From positions 1-22,417 of the forward strand of contig CALBSD010000019.1 of the NCBI GenBank assembly GCA_937927625.1: a DNA stretch of 22,417 nt, given 5' to 3'. The position numbers were made by a program, and so were the translations under genes. Of the stretch, positions 1 to 6,883 are shown piece after piece. The DNA is from an uncultured Actinomycetes bacterium (GTDB lineage Bacteria; Actinomycetota; Acidimicrobiia; Acidimicrobiales; Ilumatobacteraceae). The first letter of the stretch is position 1. Every line of letters begins with the position of its first letter. The notes below the pieces were generated by a model that saw only the letters and a program-made list of their open reading frames with translations, was not told where the DNA came from and did no database searches.

Positions 1-953
1 TGAACAACATCTGGGTCTTCGCACAGGCAGCTAATGGCGCGCCTACGTCGGCCACACTCGAATTGCTCACCAAGGCACGTTCGCTTTCTTCCAACGTCAC
101 TGCATTCATTGCAGGTAACGGTGCAGAAGCAGCAGTTCTCGGCGAATACGGCGCAACTGCAGTTCTTGCAGTTGAAATTGGCAAGAGCCTTCCTGGCGTT
201 GCAATCGCATCCGCATTGAAGAGCGTCATCGACGGTGGCAACACCCCTGACCTCATCATGTTCCCGCAGAACACCGAAGGTCGCGACATCATGTCTCGCC
301 TTTCCGTGAAGTTGGACAAGACAGTTCTTACGAACAACATCGACATCGCAGACAGCGGTGACGGCGTCACAGTGGTGACACCAATCTTTGGTGGCAACAC
401 ACTTGTCAGCACCACCTTCACCGGTGCAGGTCCATACCTCGCAGCATTCCGTCCGAAGTCATTCGCAGCGGAATCAGCGGGCGGCGCAGCAGCAGCGGTC
501 ACCGCAGTTGCAGTTCCAGACCTTGGCGCAACTGGCTCAGCACAGGTTGTTGCAGTTCACGTTGAAGAGACATCAGGACCAAAGCTTGACGAAGCAAGCG
601 TTGTTGTTGCTGGTGGTCGTGGTCTTGGCGAGGCAGCTAGCTACGCAATGGTCGAAGAGCTTGCAACATTGCTCAAGGGTGCACCTGGTGCATCACGCGC
701 AATCGTTGACGCTGGCTGGGTTCCTTACAGCTACCAGGTCGGCCAGACCGGCAAGGTTGTAAAGCCAACGATCTACATCGCAGCAGGTATCTCTGGTGCA
801 ACACAGCACATGGTGGGCATGAAGGGTTCTAAGAACATCATCGCCATCAACAAGGACAAGGAAGCACCAATCTTTGGTGTTGCCGACCTTGGCATCGTGG
901 GCGACGTTCACAAGGTGTTGCCGCAAATCATCGCAGCCCTCAAGGCTCGTTAA
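1..953 (+). CDS. etfA: Electron transfer flavoprotein alpha subunit (lacks only the first base of its ATG)
   Basis: EtfA is the FAD-carrying subunit of the soluble ETF heterodimer. It takes electrons from acyl-CoA and related dehydrogenases and passes them to ETF:quinone oxidoreductase. The window opens with TG followed by codons for Asn-Asn-Ile-Trp-Val, so the start is very probably an ATG whose A lies one base upstream, giving about 317 residues, the usual size. The N-terminal half is the alpha/beta domain. From about residue 200 the FAD domain shows the family signature: GGRGLG (205-210), Ser-Arg before VDAGW (232 on), QVGQTGKVVKP (246 on), SGATQH (265-270), then IAINKD and a GIVGD stretch. 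etfB is expected just upstream, outside the window. A terminator follows the stop. The acyl-CoA dehydrogenase at 18015 is a plausible electron donor in the same cell (inference). Confidence 0.96.
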   Translation, partial: NNIWVFAQAANGAPTSATLELLTKARSLSSNVTAFIAGNGAEAAVLGEYGATAVLAVEIGKSLPGVAIASALKSVIDGGNTPDLIMFPQNTEGRDIMSRLSVKLDKTVLTNNIDIADSGDGVTVVTPIFGGNTLVSTTFTGAGPYLAAFRPKSFAAESAGGAAAAVTAVAVPDLGATGSAQVVAVHVEETSGPKLDEASVVVAGGRGLGEAASYAMVEELATLLKGAPGASRAIVDAGWVPYSYQVGQTGKVVKPTIYIAAGISGATQHMVGMKGSKNIIAINKDKEAPIFGVADLGIVGDVHKVLPQIIAALKAR

Positions 954-987
954 ATCTCGCTGACCGTTTGGTCAGTTGTTGTTAACA

Positions 988-1020
988 AAAGACCCTCGCC
1001 ATTGCGGCGGGGGTCTTTTT
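988..1020 (+). terminator. Rho-independent terminator after etfA
   Basis: A 10-bp stem, GACCCTCGCC (991-1000) against GGCGGGGGTC (1006-1015) with one T-G wobble, encloses the five-base loop ATTGC. An A run precedes it and five T residues follow at 1016-1020. It lies 38 bp after the etfA stop and should end the etf transcript. Confidence 0.88.
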
Positions 1021-1140
1021 GATTTCTCTGTTCGCTTAATCGGCAGTTGAAACGCATCATTGATTTCGTATACAAATGAGTTGCCGTAGTGATTCATGGG
1101 CGGAACACATTCTCTGAAACCAATTGATGAAGGAGAAGTA

Positions 1141-1428
1141 ATGGTCGCAGTGATCACAGAAGCACAACGCTTTGAAATGCATACATGTTTGAGAGGTCTC
1201 ATGGGGGAAGAAGTGGCAAACACGATGATGGAACATCTGCCGCCGTCTGGCTGGTCGGATGTTGCGCGCCAATCCGACATTGGGCAACTTCAAAAGGACA
1301 TTGCTCGTGTTGAGGCTGACCTGAAGTCAGGCACCGCGAGTCTTAGAAGTTCAATCTGGAGTTCCCTGAGCATCACTGCAGCGATCATGCTCGGGCAAAT
1401 GGCATTGATTATTTACAAGATTCCTTAG
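1141..1428 (+). CDS. Small C-terminally membrane-anchored coiled-coil protein
   Basis: A 95-residue protein of unknown function. The ATG at 1141 is preferred over the in-frame ATG at 1096 because AAGGAG stands about six bases before it. The N-terminus is short and polar and contains TEAQRFEMHTCLRGLMGEEVA, then MEHLPPSGWSDVARQSDI. A predicted coiled coil (QLQKDIARVEADLKSG) follows at about residues 54-70, and one hydrophobic segment near the C-terminus (about 78-93) could anchor it in the membrane. The layout resembles short actinobacterial proteins with an MEHLPP-GW-DVA motif and a heptad region, which I recall as uncharacterised. It has its own spacing after the etfA terminator and is convergent with the gene ending at 1453. 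Confidence 0.75.
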   Translation: MVAVITEAQRFEMHTCLRGLMGEEVANTMMEHLPPSGWSDVARQSDIGQLQKDIARVEADLKSGTASLRSSIWSSLSITAAIMLGQMALIIYKIP

Positions 1429-1452
1429 ACGTCCTGTGCGAGGGCAAAAGGA

Positions 1453-2424
1453 TTAGGCGTGGTCGGTGGCGCTCAGCGCAACTGTTAAGCCTTCTTCAGG
1501 GTCTTCAATAATCATGTGAAGTCCCCAGCCGGTGGTGGGCACCTCTTCATTGCGGAACACCGAGAAGTTCAGCGTCTCAACCACTTCGCCCAACTCTTCC
1601 GCATCGCACGGCCAGTCCTCGTCTAAGCCCGTGAACGTGGCTAACAGCCACCATGCCTCACTTCGGCCCGTTGCAGCACCACGGCGCTTCCCATGCGCAC
1701 CGCCACTAGAGGCAGCCCACCCCAGCAACTGCAGCGCTTCCAGATGCGTGATGTCGGTGATGCCCGCACTGGAGAGCCCCAATGCGCCAAGAGCTTCTTC
1801 CACTCCGCCTTCCACCACGGCAGCATGAGCCGTGCCATTCGACTGTGCAGACCAAGGCTCCATCATTCGGCGGAACACATCGACTGTGTTGTCAGAAATA
1901 GCTGATGCATGAGCGGCAGTGAGAATGACGTTGGTGGGTGCGATGTCGACAGGGTCGAACTGCAATCCATCGTCTGTGTAGATGGCGAGCGAGTACAACG
2001 GTTCCCACCATTGCGGTGTGATGGGAACATCAAGTACTGCTGGTTCGCTGTCATCAATCTCATCACCACGCAGCGCACGTTCGTATGCAACGAGTGAACG
2101 GTCATGTCCAGGTGCGAGATGTTCGTCGAGATCTTCCCAGCGATGATGCACCGCAAGAATTTCGCTGACCGGTCCGGGCATGAAGGTTCGGGCGGTGTCA
2201 TCAAGTGCACGCACTGCAAATTCTGCAGGTGCCCACAACGCAAGGCGATAGTTAGCAAGCGTGGCAATGGGCCACAGTTGACGGCCGGTGTTCACAGCAC
2301 TGCGAGCTTCGTTACGAATATGAACGAGATGATCCCAATCACGATCTGAGCACGCGTCATCAACATGGCGCACAAGACCATCAAGGTCGGCGCTACGGAT
2401 GAGATCGTCTAAAGAAGTGGCCAT
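1453..2424 (-). CDS. Conserved hypothetical protein, last gene of the SCO1664 operon
   Basis: I do not recognise the family. The chosen ATG at 2424 overlaps the end of the SCO1664-like gene by 16 bp, consistent with translational coupling, and gives 323 residues. An in-frame ATG at 2478 would add 18 residues and a longer overlap. The protein is soluble-looking, acidic and Trp/Ala-rich, with no signal peptide or membrane segment. Noticeable patches are PQWWEPLYSLAIY in the middle, MMEPWSAQSNGTAHAA, a basic Gly-rich stretch (GGAHGKRRGAATGRSEAWW) and an acidic C-terminus. The last two thirds resemble helical-repeat proteins (impression only). Its place behind phosphatase, DUF3090 and SCO1664 genes suggests a role in that conserved actinobacterial cluster, whose function is unknown. 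Confidence 0.8.
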   Translation of the reverse strand: MATSLDDLIRSADLDGLVRHVDDACSDRDWDHLVHIRNEARSAVNTGRQLWPIATLANYRLALWAPAEFAVRALDDTARTFMPGPVSEILAVHHRWEDLDEHLAPGHDRSLVAYERALRGDEIDDSEPAVLDVPITPQWWEPLYSLAIYTDDGLQFDPVDIAPTNVILTAAHASAISDNTVDVFRRMMEPWSAQSNGTAHAAVVEGGVEEALGALGLSSAGITDITHLEALQLLGWAASSGGAHGKRRGAATGRSEAWWLLATFTGLDEDWPCDAEELGEVVETLNFSVFRNEEVPTTGWGLHMIIEDPEEGLTVALSATDHA

Positions 2425-3107
2425 GGGTATTGATATCGACTCTCGGGCGCGGGAAAGGTTCTGTTTTGCAGCAACCATTCGGTGCGCTCCAGCATCGCAT
2501 CAATTTCGTCGTCATTCAGCAAAGCGATGAGATTTGTTGGAACATCATTCATAAATACTTCGAGCGGTGCCAACAATTCCTCGGCAATGTCTTCGCCGGC
2601 AAAGTCCCAAATCACTGTGCGCAGTTTGAACTCATCGCTGAAGCACACGCCATGGTCGATGCCCCAGAGGTGATCATCGGCATCAACAACGATGTGCCCA
2701 CCTTTGCGGTCCGTGTTGTTTGCGACAATGTCGAACACCGCCATCTTGCGTAACTGATCATGCAGTTCGGGGCGACCATCGAGAAACGTGAAGTAGTGCA
2801 GTGATGGGTCGTGCGCAATGAACAACTGCAGCGAACCTTCACCGAGTGGTCCTTCGCGCACCACAGTGGGCGGAATGCTCTCGTACCCCAATGCTTCGCT
2901 GAGGCGATACGCCGCAACTTCGCGTTTGTACAGGCCGGGCTCAAAATCCCACAGTGGACGTTCGCCAGTCAGAGGTTTGTAGATGCCCTGGGTGCCGTCA
3001 TCGCCAACTGTGCAGAGAAACGTTGCATTCGAGGAGTTGGGCATACGGCCCTCAATCTCGATGTGTCCTTCAGTGAGAACCTGCAACAACTCTGGCCCGT
3101 GGGTCAT
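2409..3107 (-). CDS. SCO1664 family protein (PI3/4-kinase-like fold)
   Basis: A 232-residue member of the actinobacterial SCO1664 family, which has no established substrate. The sequence keeps atypical-kinase landmarks: IYKP with a candidate ATP-binding Lys44, Glu63 in KREVAAYRL, the catalytic-loop-like NNTDRKGGH (130-138) with Asn and Asp, and GIDHG (149-153) in place of the kinase DFG. That pattern matches phosphatidylinositol 3/4-kinase-like and HipA-like folds, so ATP-dependent phosphotransfer is a fair inference but is not shown. It lies 15 bp after the DUF3090 gene and overlaps the next gene, so it is part of one operon starting at 4331. The trio is a lineage marker for Actinobacteria. 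Confidence 0.9.
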   Translation of the reverse strand: MTHGPELLQVLTEGHIEIEGRMPNSSNATFLCTVGDDGTQGIYKPLTGERPLWDFEPGLYKREVAAYRLSEALGYESIPPTVVREGPLGEGSLQLFIAHDPSLHYFTFLDGRPELHDQLRKMAVFDIVANNTDRKGGHIVVDADDHLWGIDHGVCFSDEFKLRTVIWDFAGEDIAEELLAPLEVFMNDVPTNLIALLNDDEIDAMLERTEWLLQNRTFPAPESRYQYPWPLL

Positions 3108-3122
3108 GACGGTTCCGCTGCG

Positions 3123-3653
3123 TTAGTTGAACTTCGGGCAGGCGTGGCCAGCAGGGTCAACAGGAGCAGCACACCACTTGCAAATAGCGCGACCAGCGTT
3201 GATGAAGAGATCGGCCGTGTCGCAGAACGCACGAGCTTGCGCTGGCGTAAGCATCACGCGCACCACGGTGCTGTCATCGTCCTCTTCGTCTTCATCAAGA
3301 AGATCAAAGATGTCGTCATCGTCTTCGTCGACCAACACCATTTCTTCCAACTGCACGACCATGCGCATGTTGGGGCGATCTACACCAAGACCAACAGAAC
3401 CAAGAACAAAATCTTGTTCCACTGGATTCACAAGTGAGGCAGATGCAGTGTCGATGGATGTTCCGGTGTCGGGCATATCTGCCAACATGCCGCGTAAGTA
3501 TTCAGCGAGTGCTGCTACTTGTTGCTTCTCACACTTGATGGAAACGGTGCGACCATCGCCGCGCACTTGCACATAGAACGTGCGATCACCAGGCTGGCCA
3601 ATTGCGCCAGTGGCGAATGCATCTGCATCTTCGAAGTCGAAATAGAAACCCAT
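3123..3653 (-). CDS. DUF3090 family protein with C-terminal zinc-finger-like motif
   Basis: A 176-residue DUF3090 protein of unknown function. It begins with the typical MGFYFDFEDADAF, continues with a beta-rich body (RTFYVQVRGDGRTVSIKCEK) and ends with CKWCAAPVDPAGHACPKFN. There Cys158, Cys161, His170 and Cys172 form a likely zinc site, as in relatives that end in C-x2-C, P-DP-GH-C. A very acidic stretch at residues 109-127 (runs of Asp/Glu) looks like a flexible inserted loop. The gene is 24 bp from the phosphatase stop and 15 bp from the SCO1664-like start. The same phosphatase/DUF3090 pair occurs in mycobacteria near mycothiol genes, as I recall it (Rv2134c/Rv2135c). Confidence 0.9.
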   Translation of the reverse strand: MGFYFDFEDADAFATGAIGQPGDRTFYVQVRGDGRTVSIKCEKQQVAALAEYLRGMLADMPDTGTSIDTASASLVNPVEQDFVLGSVGLGVDRPNMRMVVQLEEMVLVDEDDDDIFDLLDEDEEDDDSTVVRVMLTPAQARAFCDTADLFINAGRAICKWCAAPVDPAGHACPKFN

Positions 3654-3677
3654 GTGACTACCAGTGTGTCAGGCGAA

Positions 3678-4331
3678 TCAGGATGGACGCAGGTCGGCTA
3701 ACGAACCGCCTGTGGAGTTAACGGTGAGAACAATCGGTCCGTGGCCGCTGTACGCAACGGCGCTGACAGAACATGTACCGATGACGATGCGTTGGAAGAG
3801 ATCAATGTGTGTCCCCATGGCATGAGCGACTGCGGCTTTGATGGGGTCGGCATGCGACACGCAGACAACAATGCCGCCAGGGTGCGCTGCGCGAATGCGA
3901 TCAAGTGCAGTGACCATGCGTGTTTGCATTTCGGTAAATGATTCACCGTTGGGGAAGCGGAAGGTGCTGGGGGACTTTTGTACGGTCGTCCACTCTGGCT
4001 TCTTCATCAACTTGCTGAGTTCTTCGCCGGTCCAATCGCCAAAGTCGCACTCAAGAAGACCTTTATCGATCTTGACGCGCTGCTTCAATGCTTTGGCAAT
4101 TGGCGCTGCGGTTTCACGTGCGCGCTCTAATGGCGATGCGTAGATGGCATCAATCTTTGGAAGTTCTGCAATTCGTTCGGCAACGCGATGAGCCTGCGCC
4201 ACACCTGCTTCTGCCAGGTGCAAACCAGGTGCACGACCAGGCAACACTTTGCCGGTGGTGGGGGTTTGACCGTGGCGCACCATCAAGATGACGGTGGACG
4301 ACGGGGGAGCAGTCTTTTTTGCGGTTGCCAT
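3678..4331 (-). CDS. MSMEG_4193-type histidine phosphatase (phosphoglycerate mutase superfamily)
   Basis: A 217-residue histidine phosphatase. The phospho-accepting motif VRHGQT places His20 as nucleophile with Arg19. Further catalytic residues are Arg70 in SPLERARET, Glu94 in LLECDFGDW, and the second His160 in CVSHADPIKA. The order and spacing are those of a complete, active-looking enzyme. The substrate is unknown: relatives are often annotated as phosphoglycerate mutases, but this actinobacterial subgroup with MSMEG_4193 is not a glycolytic mutase by context. It is the first gene of a four-gene minus-strand operon with gaps of 24 and 15 bp and one overlap. The short Lys/Ala-rich N-terminus is normal for the subgroup. 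Confidence 0.92.
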   Translation of the reverse strand: MATAKKTAPPSSTVILMVRHGQTPTTGKVLPGRAPGLHLAEAGVAQAHRVAERIAELPKIDAIYASPLERARETAAPIAKALKQRVKIDKGLLECDFGDWTGEELSKLMKKPEWTTVQKSPSTFRFPNGESFTEMQTRMVTALDRIRAAHPGGIVVCVSHADPIKAAVAHAMGTHIDLFQRIVIGTCSVSAVAYSGHGPIVLTVNSTGGSLADLRPS

Positions 4332-4381
4332 GCAAGGTTCAACCTACTTCTCGGGGGTTCTATGCCCCAAGAGTTGAGGCT

Positions 4382-5344
4382 TTATGAACCCAGTGAGTTG
4401 GAAAGCGTAAATGCGAGCGGAATTCCCACGATGAGATTGAACGGGAATGTCACGCCGAGCGCGAGGCCAAGGGAAAGTCCTGAATCGGCTTGAGGAAGTG
4501 CGATGCGAACAGCAGCTGGTGCTGCGATGTACGACGCACTTGCCACCATGATGCCGAAGACTGCGGCACCACCGATGGAGAGTCCGATGGCATGTGCTGC
4601 GATGACGCCCAATGATCCAGTAACGATGGGCGAGACAATCGCAAAGACCGCGAGACGAAGTGGGATGCGTCCGAATGTCTTAAATCGTGTTGCAACTGTT
4701 GCGCCCATATCGAGCAAGAACAATGTGAGCAGGCCGGAGAACATTCCAACGAAGAATGGCTCGACACGTGCAAACGAATTTGCGCTGCTGACTGCGCCGA
4801 TGATGAGACCACCGACGAGAAGTAACACACTGCGTCCGGTGAGAACTTCGTGAGCAGCTGTGCGCCAATTGACGTCGTCGCTCTTCATACTTGCGAGCAC
4901 AAGCGCAACAACAATTCCTGGAATTTCGAGAATCGCAACGAGTGATGTCATGAATGGTTCGGCAATGAAGTTCGCTTCTGTTGCAAACACCATTGCTGCA
5001 GTGAATGTCACGACAGAGACAGAGCCATAGTGCGCTGCGATGGAACCAGCATCCGATGCAGTGACGCGTAAGAACTTGGTGGTGACGAAGAAGACGACAA
5101 CAGGAATCGCGATGCCGAATGCGAGAGTGAGCAGAGTGGGACTTGCAACGCTGGAAAGATCCGTTCCACGAAGGCTGTGGCCACCCTTGAGGCCGATTGC
5201 CAAAAGGAGATACGTGGAGATCCACGTGTGAATGGGGTCGGGGAGGCGCAGGTCGCTGCGCAGGATGACAGCGAGAGCACCAAGAACGAATGCGAGAACG
5301 GGGGGTGATGTCAGGTTCTCGATGGCGAGGTCAAGGGAGTTCAT
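4382..5344 (-). CDS. sbtA: SbtA-type sodium-dependent bicarbonate permease
   Basis: An integral membrane protein of 320 residues with about ten hydrophobic helices, matching the SbtA (DUF897) permeases. Conserved-looking stretches are YLLLAIGLKGG, AAHYGSVSVVTF, EPFMTSLVAILEIPG and a closing FPFNLIVGIPLAF. Cyanobacterial SbtA imports bicarbonate with sodium. In a heterotroph it would supply carboxylases or help pH control (inference). I chose the ATG at 5344: a promoter with TTGATA and TATTGT places the transcription start on this codon, and there is no ribosome site for either this ATG or the one at 5374. The usual PII-like partner SbtB is not adjacent. The divergent neighbour is instead a winged-helix regulator, and the shared 65-bp gap carries a dyad over the promoter. 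Confidence 0.9.
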   Translation of the reverse strand: MNSLDLAIENLTSPPVLAFVLGALAVILRSDLRLPDPIHTWISTYLLLAIGLKGGHSLRGTDLSSVASPTLLTLAFGIAIPVVVFFVTTKFLRVTASDAGSIAAHYGSVSVVTFTAAMVFATEANFIAEPFMTSLVAILEIPGIVVALVLASMKSDDVNWRTAAHEVLTGRSVLLLVGGLIIGAVSSANSFARVEPFFVGMFSGLLTLFLLDMGATVATRFKTFGRIPLRLAVFAIVSPIVTGSLGVIAAHAIGLSIGGAAVFGIMVASASYIAAPAAVRIALPQADSGLSLGLALGVTFPFNLIVGIPLAFTLSNSLGS

Positions 5345-5345
5345 A

Positions 5346-5387
5346 TGTCTGACAATACATGAAATACTTGTCATGTATCAAATGACA
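5346..5387. promoter_or_regulatory. Candidate operator: overlapping dyads between sbtA and its regulator
   Basis: Three symmetric elements overlap. They are the palindrome TGTCTGACA (5346-5354), the dyad ATACATGA (5355-5362) with TCATGTAT (5371-5378) spaced by 8 bp, and TGTCAT (5369-5374) with ATGACA (5382-5387). The central 24-bp dyad lies between and partly over the -35 and -10 elements proposed for sbtA. The divergent winged-helix gene at 5410 is the obvious candidate binder, and it could also regulate itself from here. Confidence 0.5.
5352..5381 (-). promoter_or_regulatory. Probable leaderless promoter of sbtA
   Basis: Read on the minus strand, TTGATA (5381-5376) and TATTGT (5357-5352) are separated by 18 bp. 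Seven bases then lead to the ATG at 5344, so transcription would begin at or beside the start codon. No ribosome site is present, consistent with leaderless translation, which is common in actinobacteria. Assigned by eye. Confidence 0.5.
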
Positions 5388-5409
5388 GCAAATATGCCAA
5401 ACTGAAGCC

Positions 5410-5709
5410 ATGAAGTCGGCCCCAGAACCCTCCTGGACCTTTCTGACGAACCACGCCCACGTGCTCCTCACCATTGCGGCAGAGCCCGAAATCCGTATTC
5501 GCGACATTGCGTCCGAGGTGGGAATCACCGAGCGTGCTGCCCATCGCATCGTGGCGGACCTCGAAGAGGCGGGCTATTTGAAGGTGACCAAGGTGGGTCG
5601 TCGCAACGAATATGTGGTGCTGCGTGATTTGCCATTGCGTCACCCGGCCGAACGTCATCACCGCATTGGCGAGCTGCTGAAGGTGCTCGCCCATGAAACA
5701 AAGAAGTAG
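5410..5709 (+). CDS. Small winged helix-turn-helix regulator (MarR/HTH_24-like)
   Basis: A 99-residue DNA-binding protein consisting almost only of one winged helix. The HTH reads RIRDIASEVGITERAAHRIVADLEEAGYL (about residues 29-57), and the wing contains the basic turn KVGRRNEYVV. The tail DLPLRHPAERHHRIGELLKVL is short and has no evident ligand domain. I recall similar actinobacterial proteins beginning with a WTFLTNHAHVL-like stretch. The gene is divergent from sbtA with a dyad between them. It overlaps the uracil-DNA glycosylase start by 17 bp, so the two are probably translated together. Control of sbtA and of its own operon is inferred from the arrangement only. Confidence 0.85.
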   Translation: MKSAPEPSWTFLTNHAHVLLTIAAEPEIRIRDIASEVGITERAAHRIVADLEEAGYLKVTKVGRRNEYVVLRDLPLRHPAERHHRIGELLKVLAHETKK

Positions 5710-6376
5710 TTCTGTGGATTCGCTGAAGCGTGTGTGCGATGACATCACTGCGTGTGTTGCATGCCCGCGATTGGTGGAGTGGCGCGAATCAGTTGCCGCA
5801 GAGAAGCGAGCATCATTTCGTGATCAGGACTATTGGGGCAAAGGCGTGCCCGGCTTTGGTGACCCAAAAGCTGGCCTATGGGTGATGGGCCTTGCGCCCG
5901 CAGCACATGGTGCGAACCGCACAGGCCGCATGTTCACCGGCGATCGCAGCGGTGACTGGTTGTATCGCGCGATGCACAAAGCAGGCTTTGCAACGCAAGC
6001 CGAAAGTGTTGGCGCCGACGATGGATTGAAGCTAACGGGTGCGTGGGTGTCGAGTGTTGTGCGTTGTGCGCCGCCCGATAACAAGCCCACCAATGTTGAA
6101 CGCGATACATGCGTGACGTATTTACAGCGCGAATGGAAATTGTTGAAGAACATTCGTGTGGTCGTGTGCCTTGGCAGTTTTGCGTATGAAGCAGTGTGCA
6201 AAGAGTGGGGTGTGAAGCCTCGACCAAAGTTTGGTCATGGTGTGGAAGCAGTCGCGCCAGATGGCACGGTGATTCTGTGTTCATTCCACCCCAGCCAGCA
6301 AAACACCTTTACGGGCAAGCTGACAGAGCCAATGATTGACGCGGTCTTTTCCCGCGCTGCTTCGCTAGCGAAGTGA
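5693..6376 (+). CDS. Uracil-DNA glycosylase, family 5 (UdgB-like), iron-sulfur type
   Basis: A 227-residue base-excision repair enzyme that removes uracil, and probably other deaminated bases, from DNA. The family-5 motif GLAPAAHGANRTGR stands at residues 66-79, followed by MFTGDRSGDWLYRA. The second motif is HPSQQNTFTG (199-208). Cys21 and Cys24 (C-x2-C before PRL), together with Cys125 and Cys140, are well placed to hold a 4Fe-4S cluster, as in thermophilic UDGs of families 4 and 5. The family-5 motif lacks the polar catalytic residue used by classical Ung. The start overlaps the regulator gene by 17 bp. The end overlaps the convergent anti-sigma-like gene by 12 bp. Confidence 0.93.
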   Translation: MKQRSSSVDSLKRVCDDITACVACPRLVEWRESVAAEKRASFRDQDYWGKGVPGFGDPKAGLWVMGLAPAAHGANRTGRMFTGDRSGDWLYRAMHKAGFATQAESVGADDGLKLTGAWVSSVVRCAPPDNKPTNVERDTCVTYLQREWKLLKNIRVVVCLGSFAYEAVCKEWGVKPRPKFGHGVEAVAPDGTVILCSFHPSQQNTFTGKLTEPMIDAVFSRAASLAK

Positions 6377-6883
6377 GATTTTTATTGCTTGAATTTCCGT
6401 TGACACCTTGCCAATGGCACATCGATTGTCTTGCACTTCGGTATCAGTAAAAATCTGCCATTCTGAAAACCGCGTTTTTGCAAGAAATGCAACAAGGAGT
6501 GCTTCATAATCCGATGTAGTGAGACATTTTTTCAAGTTATTGATTCGCTGAACCTCATGCTCTAGTGCGATTCGTGCTGTTCCGTAATCCCATCCAGAAA
6601 GTGGCGTGGGAAGAAGCTGAGTCGTAGACGTTGTAGTCGCAACAGTTTGTACAGTTATCGATTTTTTCTCATCATGCGAAGCAAGAAGTACGGCGCTTAG
6701 AACAACAAGAAATACGAAAGAGGCAACTAATGAAAAGACTTTTTGAGGTTGAAGTACCTTCTTCTTTTCAATAGAAATCTCGACTATTGCATCCCACACT
6801 TCAAGAGACTTTCCCGTAGGTTCTAAATCTGACGCGGATGGTCGTGAGTCACGAAATTTTTTTTCTAGTTCTTCAAATGTCAT
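6365..6883 (-). CDS. Probable membrane anti-sigma factor (single-pass)
   Basis: A 172-residue protein with a cytoplasmic N-terminus (about 1-45: FEELEKKFRDSRPSASDLEP), one transmembrane helix (about 48-69), a Thr-rich linker (ATTTSTTQ) and an outer domain with two cysteines (Cys120, Cys155) that could form a disulfide. No HxxxCxxC zinc motif of the ZAS anti-sigma class is present. The role is inferred from position: its start overlaps the end of the ECF sigma gene by 11 bp, the usual sigma/anti-sigma layout. Its base composition is low: positions 6721-6780 hold 19 G or C in 60, well below the flanking genes. It overlaps the tail of the convergent UDG gene. Confidence 0.7.
   Translation of the reverse strand: MTFEELEKKFRDSRPSASDLEPTGKSLEVWDAIVEISIEKKKVLQPQKVFSLVASFVFLVVLSAVLLASHDEKKSITVQTVATTTSTTQLLPTPLSGWDYGTARIALEHEVQRINNLKKCLTTSDYEALLVAFLAKTRFSEWQIFTDTEVQDNRCAIGKVSTEIQAIKISLR

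Noticed and set aside
2811..3437. Plus-strand 208-codon open frame across the SCO1664-like and DUF3090 genes
   Set aside because: It spans the boundary of two real genes on the other strand and has no coherent composition or motif.
4341..4368. Hairpin (GGGG/CCCC with flanking CTC/GAG) between sbtA and the phosphatase operon as a terminator
   Set aside because: The stem is short with a wobble, and neither side has a T-run, so it is not supported as a terminator.
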